Notes under the pieces: model-generated
What the model was told of the DNA's origin: nothing
What the model saw: the letters and a program-made list of their open reading frames with translations, nothing else
Databases searched by the model: none
Origin: Saprospiraceae bacterium
GTDB lineage: Bacteria > Bacteroidota > Bacteroidia > Chitinophagales > Saprospiraceae
Direction: 5' to 3'
Assembly (NCBI GenBank): GCA_016715965.1
Contig: JADJXG010000001.1
Location: forward strand, 443,501-507,500
Length of the DNA stretch: 64,000 nucleotides
Position numbers and translations under genes: made by a program
Part shown: piece by piece, positions 27,384 through 37,800 of the stretch
Layout of the letters: each line of letters starts with the position of its first letter
How positions within the stretch are numbered: position 1 is the stretch's first letter

Positions 27384-29312
27384 ATGGCCATTAATACCCC
27401 ATGCAAATTTTTATTCCTCCAATCGTGTCTGGTCATGGTGGCCTTTTATTGTCAGACAAAATCACTTTATGCGCAGGATTTGACTACTTACCCAAAGATT
27501 GTTCAGTACAATGACTCCATACAAATCGAGCTTTGGGCAAAAGATTCAGCCAATGGTTTTTCCATCCTCAAAGAATTAAAACAAGGGTTTTCAAAAAAAA
27601 GAAATGAAACGCTTTCAATCGCATTGGAAATTTTAGAATTTCGTTATTTAATGCTCATAGGTGTTCGGCATGACAGTCTTTTGACAAAACTGAACCTTTT
27701 GCTTCAAAATGCCGAATGCAAGAAAATTCCAGGCTTGAACGCAGATGCATTGCAGGCTGCCGGCCATTACTATTGGGAAGGCAAATCCCATGGAAAAGCA
27801 ATTGAATATTATCTATATGCCAACCAAATTTATTCAAAATTGAGTCTGGCAGAGTATCCTCATAAAATTGATCATCTTAAGGAACTTGCCAATAAATTTT
27901 ATTTCTACACCGATTATACTACCGCAAAGAATTACTTATTGGAATTATTTGATCTTTACCCCAAAGATCAAATGAACAAGCATATTTCAAATATCAATAC
28001 CCTCGGATTGTGTTATTTCCATCTCCAAAAATATGATTCCGCAGAATACTATTTGAACGTAGCTGAAAACATTGCCGCTCATTCAAAGGAAGAAGCATGG
28101 ATAGGAATCATTAGTGGCAATAAGGCGCAAATCTATTTTTATCAAGGAAAACAAGCGCTGGCGCTACCATTGTTTGAAAAAGACGCAGCCTTAAGCTTGA
28201 AGAAAAAGAACAACCAAAGTGCTGCTCTATCCCTGACATCCTGCGCTGCCATTTATTTGGATCAAAAAGAAAATGAAAAAGCATTGAAAACAGCCATCCA
28301 GGCAAAGCAAATTATCGATCAAAAAATCAATAAAACAGACTATCATTTTATTTCAAAATCCTACCCTACCCTTGCGCGTATTTATTCTATTCACGGAAAA
28401 GTGAATGAAGCTTATCAAATGATTGATTCTGCCTTACTGGCAAAGGACAGTCTCACCAAACAAAAAAATCTTCTTTACTTAATGGGTGCCCAGCATAAAG
28501 TAAATGCCGAGAAACATCTGTATGAATTGCTGAACAAAGAAAACGAACTCTCCAAACAAAAACTAATTCGAAACGGTTTGTTATTCGGTAGTCTTTCATT
28601 TCTATTGATGTCTGCTGTTCTGTTTCTTCAGCGCAATCGCATTAAGAAAGAAAAGGCAAGGACCGAAGAATTGCTCCTCAACATCCTACCTGAAGAAGTG
28701 GCCAACGAACTGAAGGAGAAAGGAAGTGCAGAAGCCAAAATGTACGATGAGGTAACTGTGATGTTTACAGATTTTAAAGATTTCACCAAAATATCAGAAA
28801 ACCTAAGCCCACAAGAACTGGTGGCGGATATCCATTCATATTTCGAAGCTTTCGACAAAATCATTTCTAAGTATCCCATTGAAAAAATAAAAACAATCGG
28901 CGATAGCTATATGTGTGCAGGTGGATTGCCCATCAGAAACCAATCGCATCCGGTTGATATCATACATGCTGCACTCGAGCTCCTGGAATATGTCAGAAAT
29001 CACCAAAGAAATTCAAATCAAACTTATAACATCAGAATTGGTGTCAATACAGGTCCGGTTGTAGCAGGCATTGTAGGTCTTAAAAAATTTGCCTATGACA
29101 TCTGGGGAGACACGGTTAACATTGCTTCCAGATTGGAATCTACAAGCGATGTTGGTAAAATAAACATCAGTGGGGTCACTTATGAGTTGGTCAAAGACTA
29201 TTTTCATTGCACATACCGGGGAAAAGTAGAAGTAAAAAACAAGGGGATGATAGACATGTATTTTGTTGAAGGGAAAATAGTTCCTTCATCAGTTGGTTCT
29301 CGTGAAGACTGA
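27384..29312 (+). CDS. TPR-containing membrane class III adenylate cyclase
   Basis: A 642-aa protein. The ATG at 27384 gives a signal/anchor (FLFLQSCLVMVAFYC then ...YAQ); a GTG at 27345 is the longer alternative. Order: N-terminal signal, about 330 residues of TPR helices (for example HYYWEGKSHGKAIEYYLYANQIYS, LGLCYFHLQKYDSAEYYLNVAENI), one membrane helix (GLLFGSLSFLLMSAVLFLQ), and a cytoplasmic catalytic domain. Catalytic residues: metal ligands Asp463 (MFTDFKDF) and Asp507 (TIGDSYM), purine-specifying Lys503 (EKIKTIG) and Asp572 (YDIWGD), and TVNIASR with the transition-state Asn and Arg. The Lys/Asp pair predicts ATP rather than GTP, so cAMP synthesis. The extracytoplasmic TPR part probably senses a ligand or protein. 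Isolated transcription unit. Confidence 0.88.
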   Translation: MAINTPCKFLFLQSCLVMVAFYCQTKSLYAQDLTTYPKIVQYNDSIQIELWAKDSANGFSILKELKQGFSKKRNETLSIALEILEFRYLMLIGVRHDSLLTKLNLLLQNAECKKIPGLNADALQAAGHYYWEGKSHGKAIEYYLYANQIYSKLSLAEYPHKIDHLKELANKFYFYTDYTTAKNYLLELFDLYPKDQMNKHISNINTLGLCYFHLQKYDSAEYYLNVAENIAAHSKEEAWIGIISGNKAQIYFYQGKQALALPLFEKDAALSLKKKNNQSAALSLTSCAAIYLDQKENEKALKTAIQAKQIIDQKINKTDYHFISKSYPTLARIYSIHGKVNEAYQMIDSALLAKDSLTKQKNLLYLMGAQHKVNAEKHLYELLNKENELSKQKLIRNGLLFGSLSFLLMSAVLFLQRNRIKKEKARTEELLLNILPEEVANELKEKGSAEAKMYDEVTVMFTDFKDFTKISENLSPQELVADIHSYFEAFDKIISKYPIEKIKTIGDSYMCAGGLPIRNQSHPVDIIHAALELLEYVRNHQRNSNQTYNIRIGVNTGPVVAGIVGLKKFAYDIWGDTVNIASRLESTSDVGKINISGVTYELVKDYFHCTYRGKVEVKNKGMIDMYFVEGKIVPSSVGSRED

Positions 29313-29386
29313 ACATACAGAACATTTTCAGGTATGAATTAAAATGATTGTACCATATATGTTGGTAAAATTTACAAAAATAAAAT

Positions 29387-30139
29387 ATGGCTTTGCAGGA
29401 AGAATTTGAAAAACAAGGTCTCTGGTTATTTAGGTACAGAGGTAGTTTACCCATCCTTTTGCTTGTAATTGGCACCCTGATGTATGTTCGTACAGTGTTA
29501 TACCCCAATCACTTTATCCTCACCGGGGGACCTTATGAAACTTATTATGGATATTTTTGCATTTTGGTTAGTTTGCTTGGTTTGTATATCCGGGTGATTA
29601 CCATTGGATTTGTTCCAAAAAATACCTCAGGCCGAAATGTGGCCATTCAGGTAGCGGACCAACTAAACACTTCTGGTATGTATTCTGTGGTAAGACACCC
29701 ATTGTATCTTGGCAACTTTTTTATGTGGTTGGGACCGGCCCTTATGTGCGGTCAACTATGGTTTATCATCGCCTTCGTACTTGTCTATTGGCTATATTAC
29801 GAAAGGATTATGTTTGCTGAAGAGCAATTTTTACGGGGTAAATTTGGCGATGAATACTTACAATGGTCGCTTAGAGTACCAGCCTTTATTCCTGCTCTCT
29901 CCAAATACAAAAAATCAAACCTCAATTTTAGTTGGCGGAAGGTCTTGAGACAGGAAAAAAACGGTTTGGTTGCGATCTTTTTAATCTTTGGATTTTTTAA
30001 TGTTCTAAAAGTATATTTTTCGAAAAATGAGGAATTCAATTTTTTACTCATTGGATTGGCTGTTTTTAGTTTCATCCTTTACCTCATTTTAAAGTACTTA
30101 AAAAAATATACAAGCCTCCTTCAAGACAAGGGGCGCTAA
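29387..30139 (+). CDS. ICMT/PEMT-like membrane methyltransferase
   Basis: A 250-aa membrane protein with about six helices. The methyltransferase signature is SGMYSVVRHPLYLGNFFMWLGPAL followed by WLYYERIMFAEEQFLRGKFGDEYLQWSLRVPAFIP: the R-H-P-x-Y-x-G and E-E-x-x-L...F...Y elements bind SAM in isoprenylcysteine carboxyl methyltransferase and phospholipid methyltransferases. Bacteria lack prenylated CaaX proteins, so a lipid substrate is more likely; Leptospira has a related enzyme that methylates lipid A phosphate. This assignment of substrate is inference only. Two further C-terminal helices follow the core. Confidence 0.78.
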   Translation: MALQEEFEKQGLWLFRYRGSLPILLLVIGTLMYVRTVLYPNHFILTGGPYETYYGYFCILVSLLGLYIRVITIGFVPKNTSGRNVAIQVADQLNTSGMYSVVRHPLYLGNFFMWLGPALMCGQLWFIIAFVLVYWLYYERIMFAEEQFLRGKFGDEYLQWSLRVPAFIPALSKYKKSNLNFSWRKVLRQEKNGLVAIFLIFGFFNVLKVYFSKNEEFNFLLIGLAVFSFILYLILKYLKKYTSLLQDKGR

Positions 30140-30233
30140 AAATAAAGTATCTTTCCCAAAACTTTTTAACATAATTATTTTCTGAATAAATGTCATTTAT
30201 CTATCTTTACCAAACAAATTAAATACTCATATC

Positions 30234-30473
30234 ATGGAAATCATTTATTTTCTAATCATTGGGGCCATCTCAGGATGGCTTGCAGGGCAATTTTGGAAAG
30301 GATCTGGATTTGGGCTTCTAGGTAATATTGTGGTAGGAATCATTGGTGGATTCCTGGGAGGATATATCGCTGGGCAAACTGGTCTGGGCGGAGGTGGAAT
30401 GTTGTGGCAAATTATCATATCTGCCGGAGGAGCCTGGCTCTTGCTGTTTGTGATCTCCTTGCTTAAAAAATAA
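30234..30473 (+). CDS. GlsB/YeaQ/YmgE-family stress-response membrane protein
   Basis: A 79-aa Gly-rich membrane protein of the transglycosylase-associated (GlsB/YeaQ/YmgE) family. It reads MEIIYFLIIGAISGWLAGQ, then GSGFGLLGNIVVGIIGGFLGGYI and a final hydrophobic segment ending in Lys-Lys. Length and glycine spacing match the family well. Usually induced by stress; molecular role unknown. Isolated, with 94 bp before and 145 bp after to the neighbouring genes. Confidence 0.92.
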   Translation: MEIIYFLIIGAISGWLAGQFWKGSGFGLLGNIVVGIIGGFLGGYIAGQTGLGGGGMLWQIIISAGGAWLLLFVISLLKK

Positions 30474-30618
30474 AACCCGTCTCTTTTCAAAAAGATTGAT
30501 GTTCCCATTTTATATTTTGTAACTTCTTATTCTTCAGAAGTGAATTACGCTACAATGACTCGGCCGATTGTAATTTACCCATCATATTGTTTTGTATTCT
30601 GCTGTTTAGTCTATAAAC

Positions 30619-31257
30619 ATGAATAAGAAAACTGATTCCATACTATATCTTAGTTGTTTCTATTCCCCTGCTCTTGCCTTTAATCAACTACAACGACGGT
30701 CCGATTCTATGCGTCTCGGTTATTTTTATATGTTGATTCCATCGATCGCTTATACTTCAATGTACATTTTTCTAACGATCGCCGAAGGTGCCCCATCTGT
30801 TTTTACTCCCTGGCTTAATATCCCAAAAGAAAATTACTATGCTTACAATCGGTTTTTGTTGGCTCCAAGTTTGTTCCTTGGCTGGTTATCAAGCTCTGCC
30901 ATTATTCAAGTACTTGCCTTTGCAAATCAAGGAAAAGGAAGTTTCGAACAGACACTTCCTGCTGTAGGACTTGCCATCAGCGTGGCGATGTGGGGAGGAT
31001 TGATCCACGATCTTCCCATGAGTATACTAAGTGCATTGGGTGTCATTGATGCCCGTCAGCACGAGATCGATATGAACTCACCGACCCTATTCAGAACCCT
31101 CCTTTGGATTTGTTATTCCATCTATTTAATTTATTTCCTGATCCTATTTACTTTAGCGATTCGGGTGGTACATCAAATGGGTTGGATAAAAAGTATATGG
31201 ATAGGAGTTGTCGGATTTGTCCTCTTTCAAACTATTTTTTTCATCTTTTATCGCTGA
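30619..31257 (+). CDS. Hypothetical polytopic membrane protein (Yip1-like topology)
   Basis: A 212-aa protein with five likely membrane helices (around residues 33-55, 80-105, 125-145, 160-185, 190-210). The soluble N-terminus carries SCFYSPALAFNQLQRRSDSMRLGYFYML, similar in placement to Yip1-domain proteins, where a short N-terminal segment precedes five helices. I cannot name a function. The next gene starts 18 bp downstream on the same strand, which suggests cotranscription. Confidence 0.68.
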   Translation: MNKKTDSILYLSCFYSPALAFNQLQRRSDSMRLGYFYMLIPSIAYTSMYIFLTIAEGAPSVFTPWLNIPKENYYAYNRFLLAPSLFLGWLSSSAIIQVLAFANQGKGSFEQTLPAVGLAISVAMWGGLIHDLPMSILSALGVIDARQHEIDMNSPTLFRTLLWICYSIYLIYFLILFTLAIRVVHQMGWIKSIWIGVVGFVLFQTIFFIFYR

Positions 31258-31275
31258 CCACCAATTAAGTCTTCT

Positions 31276-32358
31276 ATGTTTAAATATTTAATGCTAATTT
31301 TTATCGTCTTACACTCATTCATTCACTTGCTTGGATTTGTCAAGGCCTTCCAACTTGCACAAGTACCACAACTCAGCAAGGAAATTTCAAAGACAATGGG
31401 AATTCTATGGTTATTGGCCTTTGTCCTTTTTGTCATGGCTGCTTACCTAATTCTAATGCAATATTCTTTAAGCTGGGTTATCACTGCTGCAGCAATTTTG
31501 GTTTCTCAGATTTTAATCTTTTCTTTCTGGAGTGATGCCAGATTTGGGACCATTGCCAATGTCATCGTATTGTTGCTTGCAATCCAGCGATATGGTTCCT
31601 GGAATTTTAATCAGCTCTATCAAAATGACCTATCAAACCAACTAATTCAGCAAAGAGCAATTGACTCTTCCATTATAGAGGAAAACGACTTATCACAACT
31701 TCCAATCCCGGTTAAGAATTACTTGATCAAATCGGGAGTCATCGGAAAACCAAAAGTGAATTATTTCAAGGTGAAATTTAAAGGACAAATCCGAAAAAAT
31801 GATCAATCTGAATGGATGCCATTCACCTCTGAACAATACAACTTTATGAGACATCCTACCCGCCTGTTCTACATGAAAGCAGAAATGAAAAATATGCCCG
31901 TGAACGGGTATCATTGTTATAAAAACGGCCTGGCATCCATGGACATCCGTCTATTGTCACTCATTCGGGTTCAATACATGGAAGGAAATGAAATGAACGA
32001 GGCAGAAACAGTCACCTTCTTCAATGACATGTGTATAATGGCACCAGCTACACTGATCGATTCAAGAATTAAATGGCTTGAAATTGAACCATTGAAAGTG
32101 AAAGCTTCCTTTACCGTCCACAAGATCAGCATTGAAGCCTGGTTATATTTCAATGAGATGGGAGAACTCATCAATTTCTCATCCAACAATCGGTACAATG
32201 CGGATGCCGGTAGAAAGCTGGAATGGTGGACTCCCATTAAAAACTATAAATCTTTCAACGGCTTCCGATTGGCAGAAAACGCAGAAACGATCTACAGCTA
32301 TCCAGAAGGAGACCAATGTTACGGGCAGTTTACCCTGACCCATATTGAATACCATTAA
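31276..32358 (+). CDS. DUF6544-like membrane-anchored protein
   Basis: A 360-aa protein: four N-terminal hydrophobic helices (residues 1-110), then a soluble domain. The soluble part has LPIPVKNYLIKSGVIGKPKVNYFKVKFKGQIR, WMPFTSEQYNFMRHPTRLFYMKAEMKNMPVNGYHCYKNG and MCIMAPATLIDSRIKW, a pattern I associate with DUF6544 ('LP-x-PV-x-x-Y-L...SGVIGKP'). The end (WWTPIKNYKSFNGFRLAENAETIY) reads as a lipid/ligand-binding-like beta-rich fold. Enzymatic role unknown. Between a membrane protein gene (18 bp upstream) and a DUF1801 gene (28 bp downstream), so likely part of a three-gene unit. Confidence 0.75.
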   Translation: MFKYLMLIFIVLHSFIHLLGFVKAFQLAQVPQLSKEISKTMGILWLLAFVLFVMAAYLILMQYSLSWVITAAAILVSQILIFSFWSDARFGTIANVIVLLLAIQRYGSWNFNQLYQNDLSNQLIQQRAIDSSIIEENDLSQLPIPVKNYLIKSGVIGKPKVNYFKVKFKGQIRKNDQSEWMPFTSEQYNFMRHPTRLFYMKAEMKNMPVNGYHCYKNGLASMDIRLLSLIRVQYMEGNEMNEAETVTFFNDMCIMAPATLIDSRIKWLEIEPLKVKASFTVHKISIEAWLYFNEMGELINFSSNNRYNADAGRKLEWWTPIKNYKSFNGFRLAENAETIYSYPEGDQCYGQFTLTHIEYH

Positions 32359-32386
32359 ATCTTTCTTAGTGAAAATTATATCCGAA

Positions 32387-32785
32387 ATGAATGTACCTTC
32401 CAAAAAGAGACCATCACCGTATGGTTCTGTAAAATTTAAATCTGTTGAAGAATATCATGCTGCTCATCCTCACGAAATACAAGTCATTCTCAAAGAATTG
32501 CATTCTGCCATCCAACAAATTCTACCTGATGCCATAGAACTGATTAGCTACAACATGCCTGCTTTTAAAATGAAAGAAATCCTAATTTATTATGCTGTCA
32601 ATAAAAACCACATCGGATTATACCCGACACCTGGCCCGATCATAGCATTACAAGATGAGCTAGCAGATTTCAAAACTTCAAAAGGCGCTATTCAGTTTCC
32701 CATTCATCAAGCTCTGCCTATTGCGCTGATTCAAAAAATAGTGAGGATAAGGCTTCAGCAATACTTTGAAAAAATAGAGAAATAA
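32387..32785 (+). CDS. DUF1801 (YdhG/YdeI-like) protein
   Basis: A 132-aa soluble protein. After the N-terminal tail it reads VKFKSVEEYHAAHPHEIQVILKELHSAIQQILPDAIELISYNMPAFK, then ILIYYAVNKNHIGLYPTPGPI and KGAIQFPIHQALPIALIQKIVRIRL: these match the DUF1801 family, structurally close to frataxin-like iron chaperones. The ATG at 32387 was chosen; a TTG at 32345 would overlap the preceding gene. Function unproven for the family. Confidence 0.86.
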   Translation: MNVPSKKRPSPYGSVKFKSVEEYHAAHPHEIQVILKELHSAIQQILPDAIELISYNMPAFKMKEILIYYAVNKNHIGLYPTPGPIIALQDELADFKTSKGAIQFPIHQALPIALIQKIVRIRLQQYFEKIEK

Positions 32786-32969
32786 TTTGGGTATAACTTA
32801 TCTACATACCTCCGGATGACACAGTACAAAGCTCAACAGGCCCTCACACTGAGTACCCCTTGATTCAAAATTAAAACCAAGCTTCCAATCATGGGATAGT
32901 GATTGGAAATTTTTAAAGTGCTTTAATTGAAATTTCTGTTGTATTGCCGCTTGTGGGGAAAATCCAGTC

Positions 32970-34085
32970 TCAGTTGATTGCCTCGTTTAAACTAGGCAGC
33001 CTCGAAAATCGATTTAGGGCCTGAATATGTGATCCAAGAGCTTTGAAAAAACTTTTGGTTTCCATATACGGGACATCATATTTTTTGCAAATTGGTTTTA
33101 CGATTCTGGAAATGGCTGGATAATGAACGTGGCATACATTTGGAAACAGATGGTGTTCAATTTGATAATTCAAACCTCCGAGATACCAGGTCAAGAATCG
33201 ATTCGAGGGAGCAAAATTGACTGTTGTATTCATCTGATGAATGGCCCAGCTTGTTTCAATTTCATTGGCATCGTTGGGTAAGGGATGCGCAGTACCTTCT
33301 ACTGTATGAGCCAATTGAAAAACCACCGTTAGGATCACACCTGCCACCGCATGCATCAACAAAAATCCCACGACGACATGACTCAGTGGAACGGAAAAAA
33401 TAAAAATGGGAAGTAATATTAAAATGCCAAAGTAAGCCAATTTGCCAGCGATAATCTTCAATAAAACCATTAGATTATTCAATCTGGAATTTTTATTAAC
33501 ACCATCGCGAATGTATCTGGCAAATTGCAAAAAATCTTTAAAGGTAGACCAATACAAAGTCATTATGGAATACAATGCAAAAGCATAAATAAATTGGAAG
33601 CGATGAAACCATTTTGGCTGAAAGTGTGGTGTTAGCTTTATAATCGCTTTATCCGCAATATCATCATCTACGTGTGCAATATTTGTAAAAGTGTGGTGCA
33701 AAACATTGTGTTGCAATTTCCAGTTAAAGATAGAGCCACCCAATAAATTAAGCGTATAACCCAACCATTTATTGACTTCTGGATTTTTGGAATAAGCACC
33801 ATGATTGGCATCGTGCATTACACACATACCAATGCCTGCCATCGCAATACCCATGAGTACCCAAAGTAAATTGCTGATCAAAAAACCAGGGTTTAATAAA
33901 AGTATGGCCAGAAACGGAAATATATAAAGTGCCATCAGGACAATTGTTTTGACCACCATGGCAGAGTTGTAATTTTTAGACAGTTTATTCGAACGAAAAT
34001 ATTCATCCACCTCCTTGCGGATGGAAGAAAAAAAATTAGTTTTGTCATTCTGGCTATCTATAAAACGGATGCTTGTATTTCGCAT
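32970..34085 (-). CDS. Membrane fatty acid desaturase (linoleoyl-CoA/delta-6-like)
   Basis: A 371-aa integral membrane di-iron desaturase. The three histidine boxes are HDANH (MCVMHDANHGAYS), HNVLHH (followed by TFTNIAHVDDD) and QIEHHLFP (with Q as the first residue, the front-end desaturase form); the extra HTVEGTAHP segment lies before the third box. Four to six hydrophobic helices surround them. It introduces a cis double bond in an acyl chain using O2 and an electron donor; no fused cytochrome b5 is present. Typically gives membrane fluidity control. Isolated on the minus strand, divergent from doxX-like gene by 190 bp. Confidence 0.93.
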   Translation of the reverse strand: MRNTSIRFIDSQNDKTNFFSSIRKEVDEYFRSNKLSKNYNSAMVVKTIVLMALYIFPFLAILLLNPGFLISNLLWVLMGIAMAGIGMCVMHDANHGAYSKNPEVNKWLGYTLNLLGGSIFNWKLQHNVLHHTFTNIAHVDDDIADKAIIKLTPHFQPKWFHRFQFIYAFALYSIMTLYWSTFKDFLQFARYIRDGVNKNSRLNNLMVLLKIIAGKLAYFGILILLPIFIFSVPLSHVVVGFLLMHAVAGVILTVVFQLAHTVEGTAHPLPNDANEIETSWAIHQMNTTVNFAPSNRFLTWYLGGLNYQIEHHLFPNVCHVHYPAISRIVKPICKKYDVPYMETKSFFKALGSHIQALNRFSRLPSLNEAIN

Positions 34086-34250
34086 TGAGCTGGCTTAATG
34101 TTGGTTTTATCGTATTTTCTAAAAGACCTTCAAATATACAGAGAAAACTCCACAATCATCCTTCATATTCAATAAAAACCCATTAAATTCTCCAAATGAA
34201 GAAGAAAACTGACTATTTTCATGTTTCCCGGTCTATTTCAAACAATGATC

Positions 34251-34258
34251 TATATTTG
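34251..34258 (+). promoter_or_regulatory. -7 type promoter element TATATTTG before the DoxX gene
   Basis: Perfect TAnnTTTG, 17 bp before the ATG at 34276. A weak TTTC near 34224 could serve as the -33 element. Position and strand fit the downstream gene. Confidence 0.45.
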
Positions 34259-34275
34259 AGCCAAAATATCATTGC

Positions 34276-34644
34276 ATGAATGTAAAAACAAAAAACACCC
34301 TCGGTTGGGTTCTTACTGTACTACTTACCGGATTTCTTGCCTTTAGCGCTTTTGGGAAACTGACCGGAGCAGAAGAGGCTGTTAAAGGATTTGAATCCAT
34401 GAAACTCAACAAATCACATCTGCTTTTGGCAGGCATCATTGAGGTTTTGGGAATCGTACTTTTTATTATTCCAAGAACAGGGGTCATCGGGGTCCTTTTG
34501 ATTATGGCTTATCTGGGAGCAACAGTAATGGCTCACTTACAGCTTGGACTTCCGGTGTATATCAACATTGGGGTTGCATTGGCCACAGTGTTGATCGGCA
34601 ATCTCCGCTTTCCGGAAATTGGGAATCGCCTTCTGGGAAAATAA
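34276..34644 (+). CDS. DoxX-like membrane protein
   Basis: A 122-aa four-helix membrane protein. It shows the family arrangement: LGWVLTVLLTGFLAFSAFGKLTGAEEAVKGFESMKL, then LLLAGIIEVLGIVLFIIPRTGVIGVLLIMAYLGATVMAHLQLG, in which F-x-K after helix 1 and E in helix 2 are conserved. DoxX proteins act in thiol/redox homeostasis or as quinone-related membrane subunits, but the exact role is open. Followed by a 229-bp gap. Confidence 0.85.
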   Translation: MNVKTKNTLGWVLTVLLTGFLAFSAFGKLTGAEEAVKGFESMKLNKSHLLLAGIIEVLGIVLFIIPRTGVIGVLLIMAYLGATVMAHLQLGLPVYINIGVALATVLIGNLRFPEIGNRLLGK

Positions 34645-34873
34645 TACCCTCCTAGATTTTAGTAGATCTGATGCTTCCGGTTTCAGCTGAATGAAGGAGG
34701 ATAAAAATTTCAAATTGATTTTGTTCTCTTTAAGCGGAATTTATCATTTGATCAAATAAACTGGCTATTTCCCTATAAATTAAAGGAATTAGCCATGGAT
34801 ATTCGTTGTTTGAGAGCTTGAACTCAATGCAATAGGACCAGATTTATTGAATACTCCGTATCTTTAACCCGCT

Positions 34874-37800
34874 ATGTTCAAGTGTTTTATTCTTGCATTC
34901 AGTTTTTTTGCGTTTTTTACCGGACAAGCTCAAGTGTGGATCGAGTTAAAGACCCCACAGGGTGTGGATCCTTGTCAAGGAATCCCTGTAGAAATCCGCA
35001 TCGTCAATGAAGGCAACAGGCCTCTGCAACAAGCAGATATACAAATTAAAACGAGTCAGCACCTCAGTTACAGGGCAGGGAGTTTGGTATCTCAAGACGT
35101 GGTTCCGGGCAACATCCACCATCCGGAAGGACCTATTTTTACCTTAAATTTTCTGGATATCTGTGAATCCACCTCCTTCCAATTATGGTTGGAACATGGT
35201 TGTGCCTTGCAAAGCCACAATGACAGTTTGGAAGCTAATTTAAGTTGGAACCAGCTCCAATTTACTTCCGGAGTGAAAAGTTTCAGCATTTTCAGTCCCC
35301 GGATTTCAATTGTCAACCTCGGCATTGTGTATGATGAACCGAGTCAAACTTTTCGTAAAAAATACAGCATTGTCAACATCGGTCAGCTGGCATTGGAAAA
35401 ATTTTCATTGTATGTTTCAGGCGATGATAAAATGAACATTCTCAATTCCAATATTGGGACACTGAGTAGCAATGGTGACAGCCTTAGTTTTGACCAAAAT
35501 GATTTCAGCAGGATTGGAAATCAAAATTTGTTTTTTGAAAGAGGAGAAAGCATTGATGTGATTCAGGAAATCAGTCTGAATGCCTGTGAAACAGATTTCA
35601 GAATTTCACACAAACTATTGATTCCGTGTGGTGGTGATCAGTGTGAATATTCGGTGAATGAAAATGTCAAATTGCTTGCCATTGCAGGTACTCCAAGATT
35701 AGCCATCCTGCAGGACAGTCAGATTATTGCCACTCCATGTAAAAATGGAGAAGTCAATCTGAGAATTTTCAATACAAGCAACAATGGTAATTTTGATCTT
35801 GGCAACAGCGTTTACAATTTGTTTCTGAACATTGGTTGGTCCGTTCTTCAGGGAAATCAATATTCAGATCCGCTGCGGGACAATTGCCTTCGCATCACAG
35901 AGGTCAGGATGAATGGGAGATTGATTCCTCTTACCACCAATGGATTTAGTGGTTTTGGTCTTGATTTCAGAAGGCTAAACACTGACCCCGATGGTCCGGG
36001 CGGTCTGAGTGATATTGATCGGGATGGTTTTTTTGATGATTTGGATCCCAAAGACACCTTGAGGATCAGTGTCCGATATAGTCTTGATGCATCTTGTCTT
36101 GCACTGGGTTGTGATCGGGTGGTATTCGATACCAGAATTTTTAGGATAAAGGGTGAATTTGAAAACTATTGTAAGCTTGAAGGAGCCCTGGACAATTATA
36201 TTTCTACGCACTCCTACCAATGGGGAAGATCCTCCATCAGCGGAATAAGTTTTAAGGGAGTGTACATCGATCAGGAGACAGATACCGTACAGTTTTCATT
36301 GTATAAAAACGAGAGAAATTTTTTAAGTCATTGCACCAGAGACAGTGCCGCGGTAAGAATCATATTGCCACCAGTGGCAGATTTACCTGTCGGAGCTGTC
36401 ATTTTGGTCAATGGAAAACAGGTCAATTATCAGAAGAATGCAAATGTGATTACATTTAGCACCGATACCGCCAATTTTTCCGTTGTCTTTCCATTGCGAT
36501 ACCGTTGTGATCCTTCATCCGGATCAGGTAGCATCAAAACAGCCTGCACTTTTTGTGTTGGCACCGGAGGGCCCCGGTATAGCGTACGCATCGAAGCTGA
36601 TTATTTTTGTGGAGACAATTGCTATCAGAGAATCCCTTTGTTTTGCGGCAATTCGCCCAATTTTATGTCTGTTTGCAATCCCAACGGAGGTGGACAAAAT
36701 TCTCCGGGAAAGCTTGAAGTCAAAGAAATCAAATTTAAAAGAATCACTACAGGACATACAGATTCCAGCAAAATGACCAGAATTAATCCTGATGTTGATT
36801 CGATCCAGCACAACTACTTTTTTACCTACGATACTTTTCTGATGTACATTCCCATTCAGGTATTGTGCAATGCCAGTTTTTCCAACATCTTTTTCAGGAT
36901 GGCCTATTCTCCCCGACTCTATTACAATCCAAACAATCAGGTGGACACGATTCGGGACATTCAATGGATTTCAGACACTTTAAAATATTTTGATGCGGAA
37001 ACCAACCGATGGTCCACTTGCAGAAATCCTTTGGGTGCCGAATTCTACAGCCTCAATACCAATGTATTTTACCGCAATTTTGTCAGAGAAGTCAACCTGA
37101 GTGGACTCTTTGGAACATGTCTCAATGGCAGTCTCAGCAGAGCCGATTCCATGGTTTTTGTGATCCGCGCAGTCATTCCACACTCCGAATGGACTTCATG
37201 GACAAAAACTACCCTTTACGCCGATCTTACTTACAACCAGGACGGATGTAATTTGGGCAACAGGAAATCTGCCACCCTCAATATATTTTCAGGAAAACCT
37301 TCTGTGGGCGGAACCACACTGCGTCAGGATTATCTAAATGCCCCTGATCTCAGCAAAGTATCTCCTTTCCTTTCTGTCTGCGGAAATTTTAAAATTGAGA
37401 CATCGCTTGATGCAGTTGGAACGTATGCAGAAAATCCGGATCCGTTTCCCAATGAATACAGACCCAGCTATTTGATTGAGGAGTTAAAAATTGTGATACC
37501 GCCATTTTTTGAATATTTGAACAATATCCCCAATTATGTTCGGATCAAGCGAACCACTCCTGCTCCCAATTTAAGATACGATACTTCCTATATCCAACCC
37601 AGCCTGAGAGACAGTTCGGGATATACCATTCTGGAGTTTTCGAGATTTAATGAGAATGAAGATTTTGAACTTGTGCAGCATTCATTCTATTTCTACGTCA
37701 AACCGGAATGTTATGTATCGCATTCTGACACCATCAGGGTTTATAAAAAATTTAAATACCTTAGACATCACCCCGATCCGGCCATGCACCCTGATTTATA

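Noticed and set aside
29387..30139. True isoprenylcysteine methyltransferase
   Set aside because: The fold signature fits, but bacteria have no prenylated CaaX proteins; kept as an ICMT/PEMT-like enzyme with unknown substrate.
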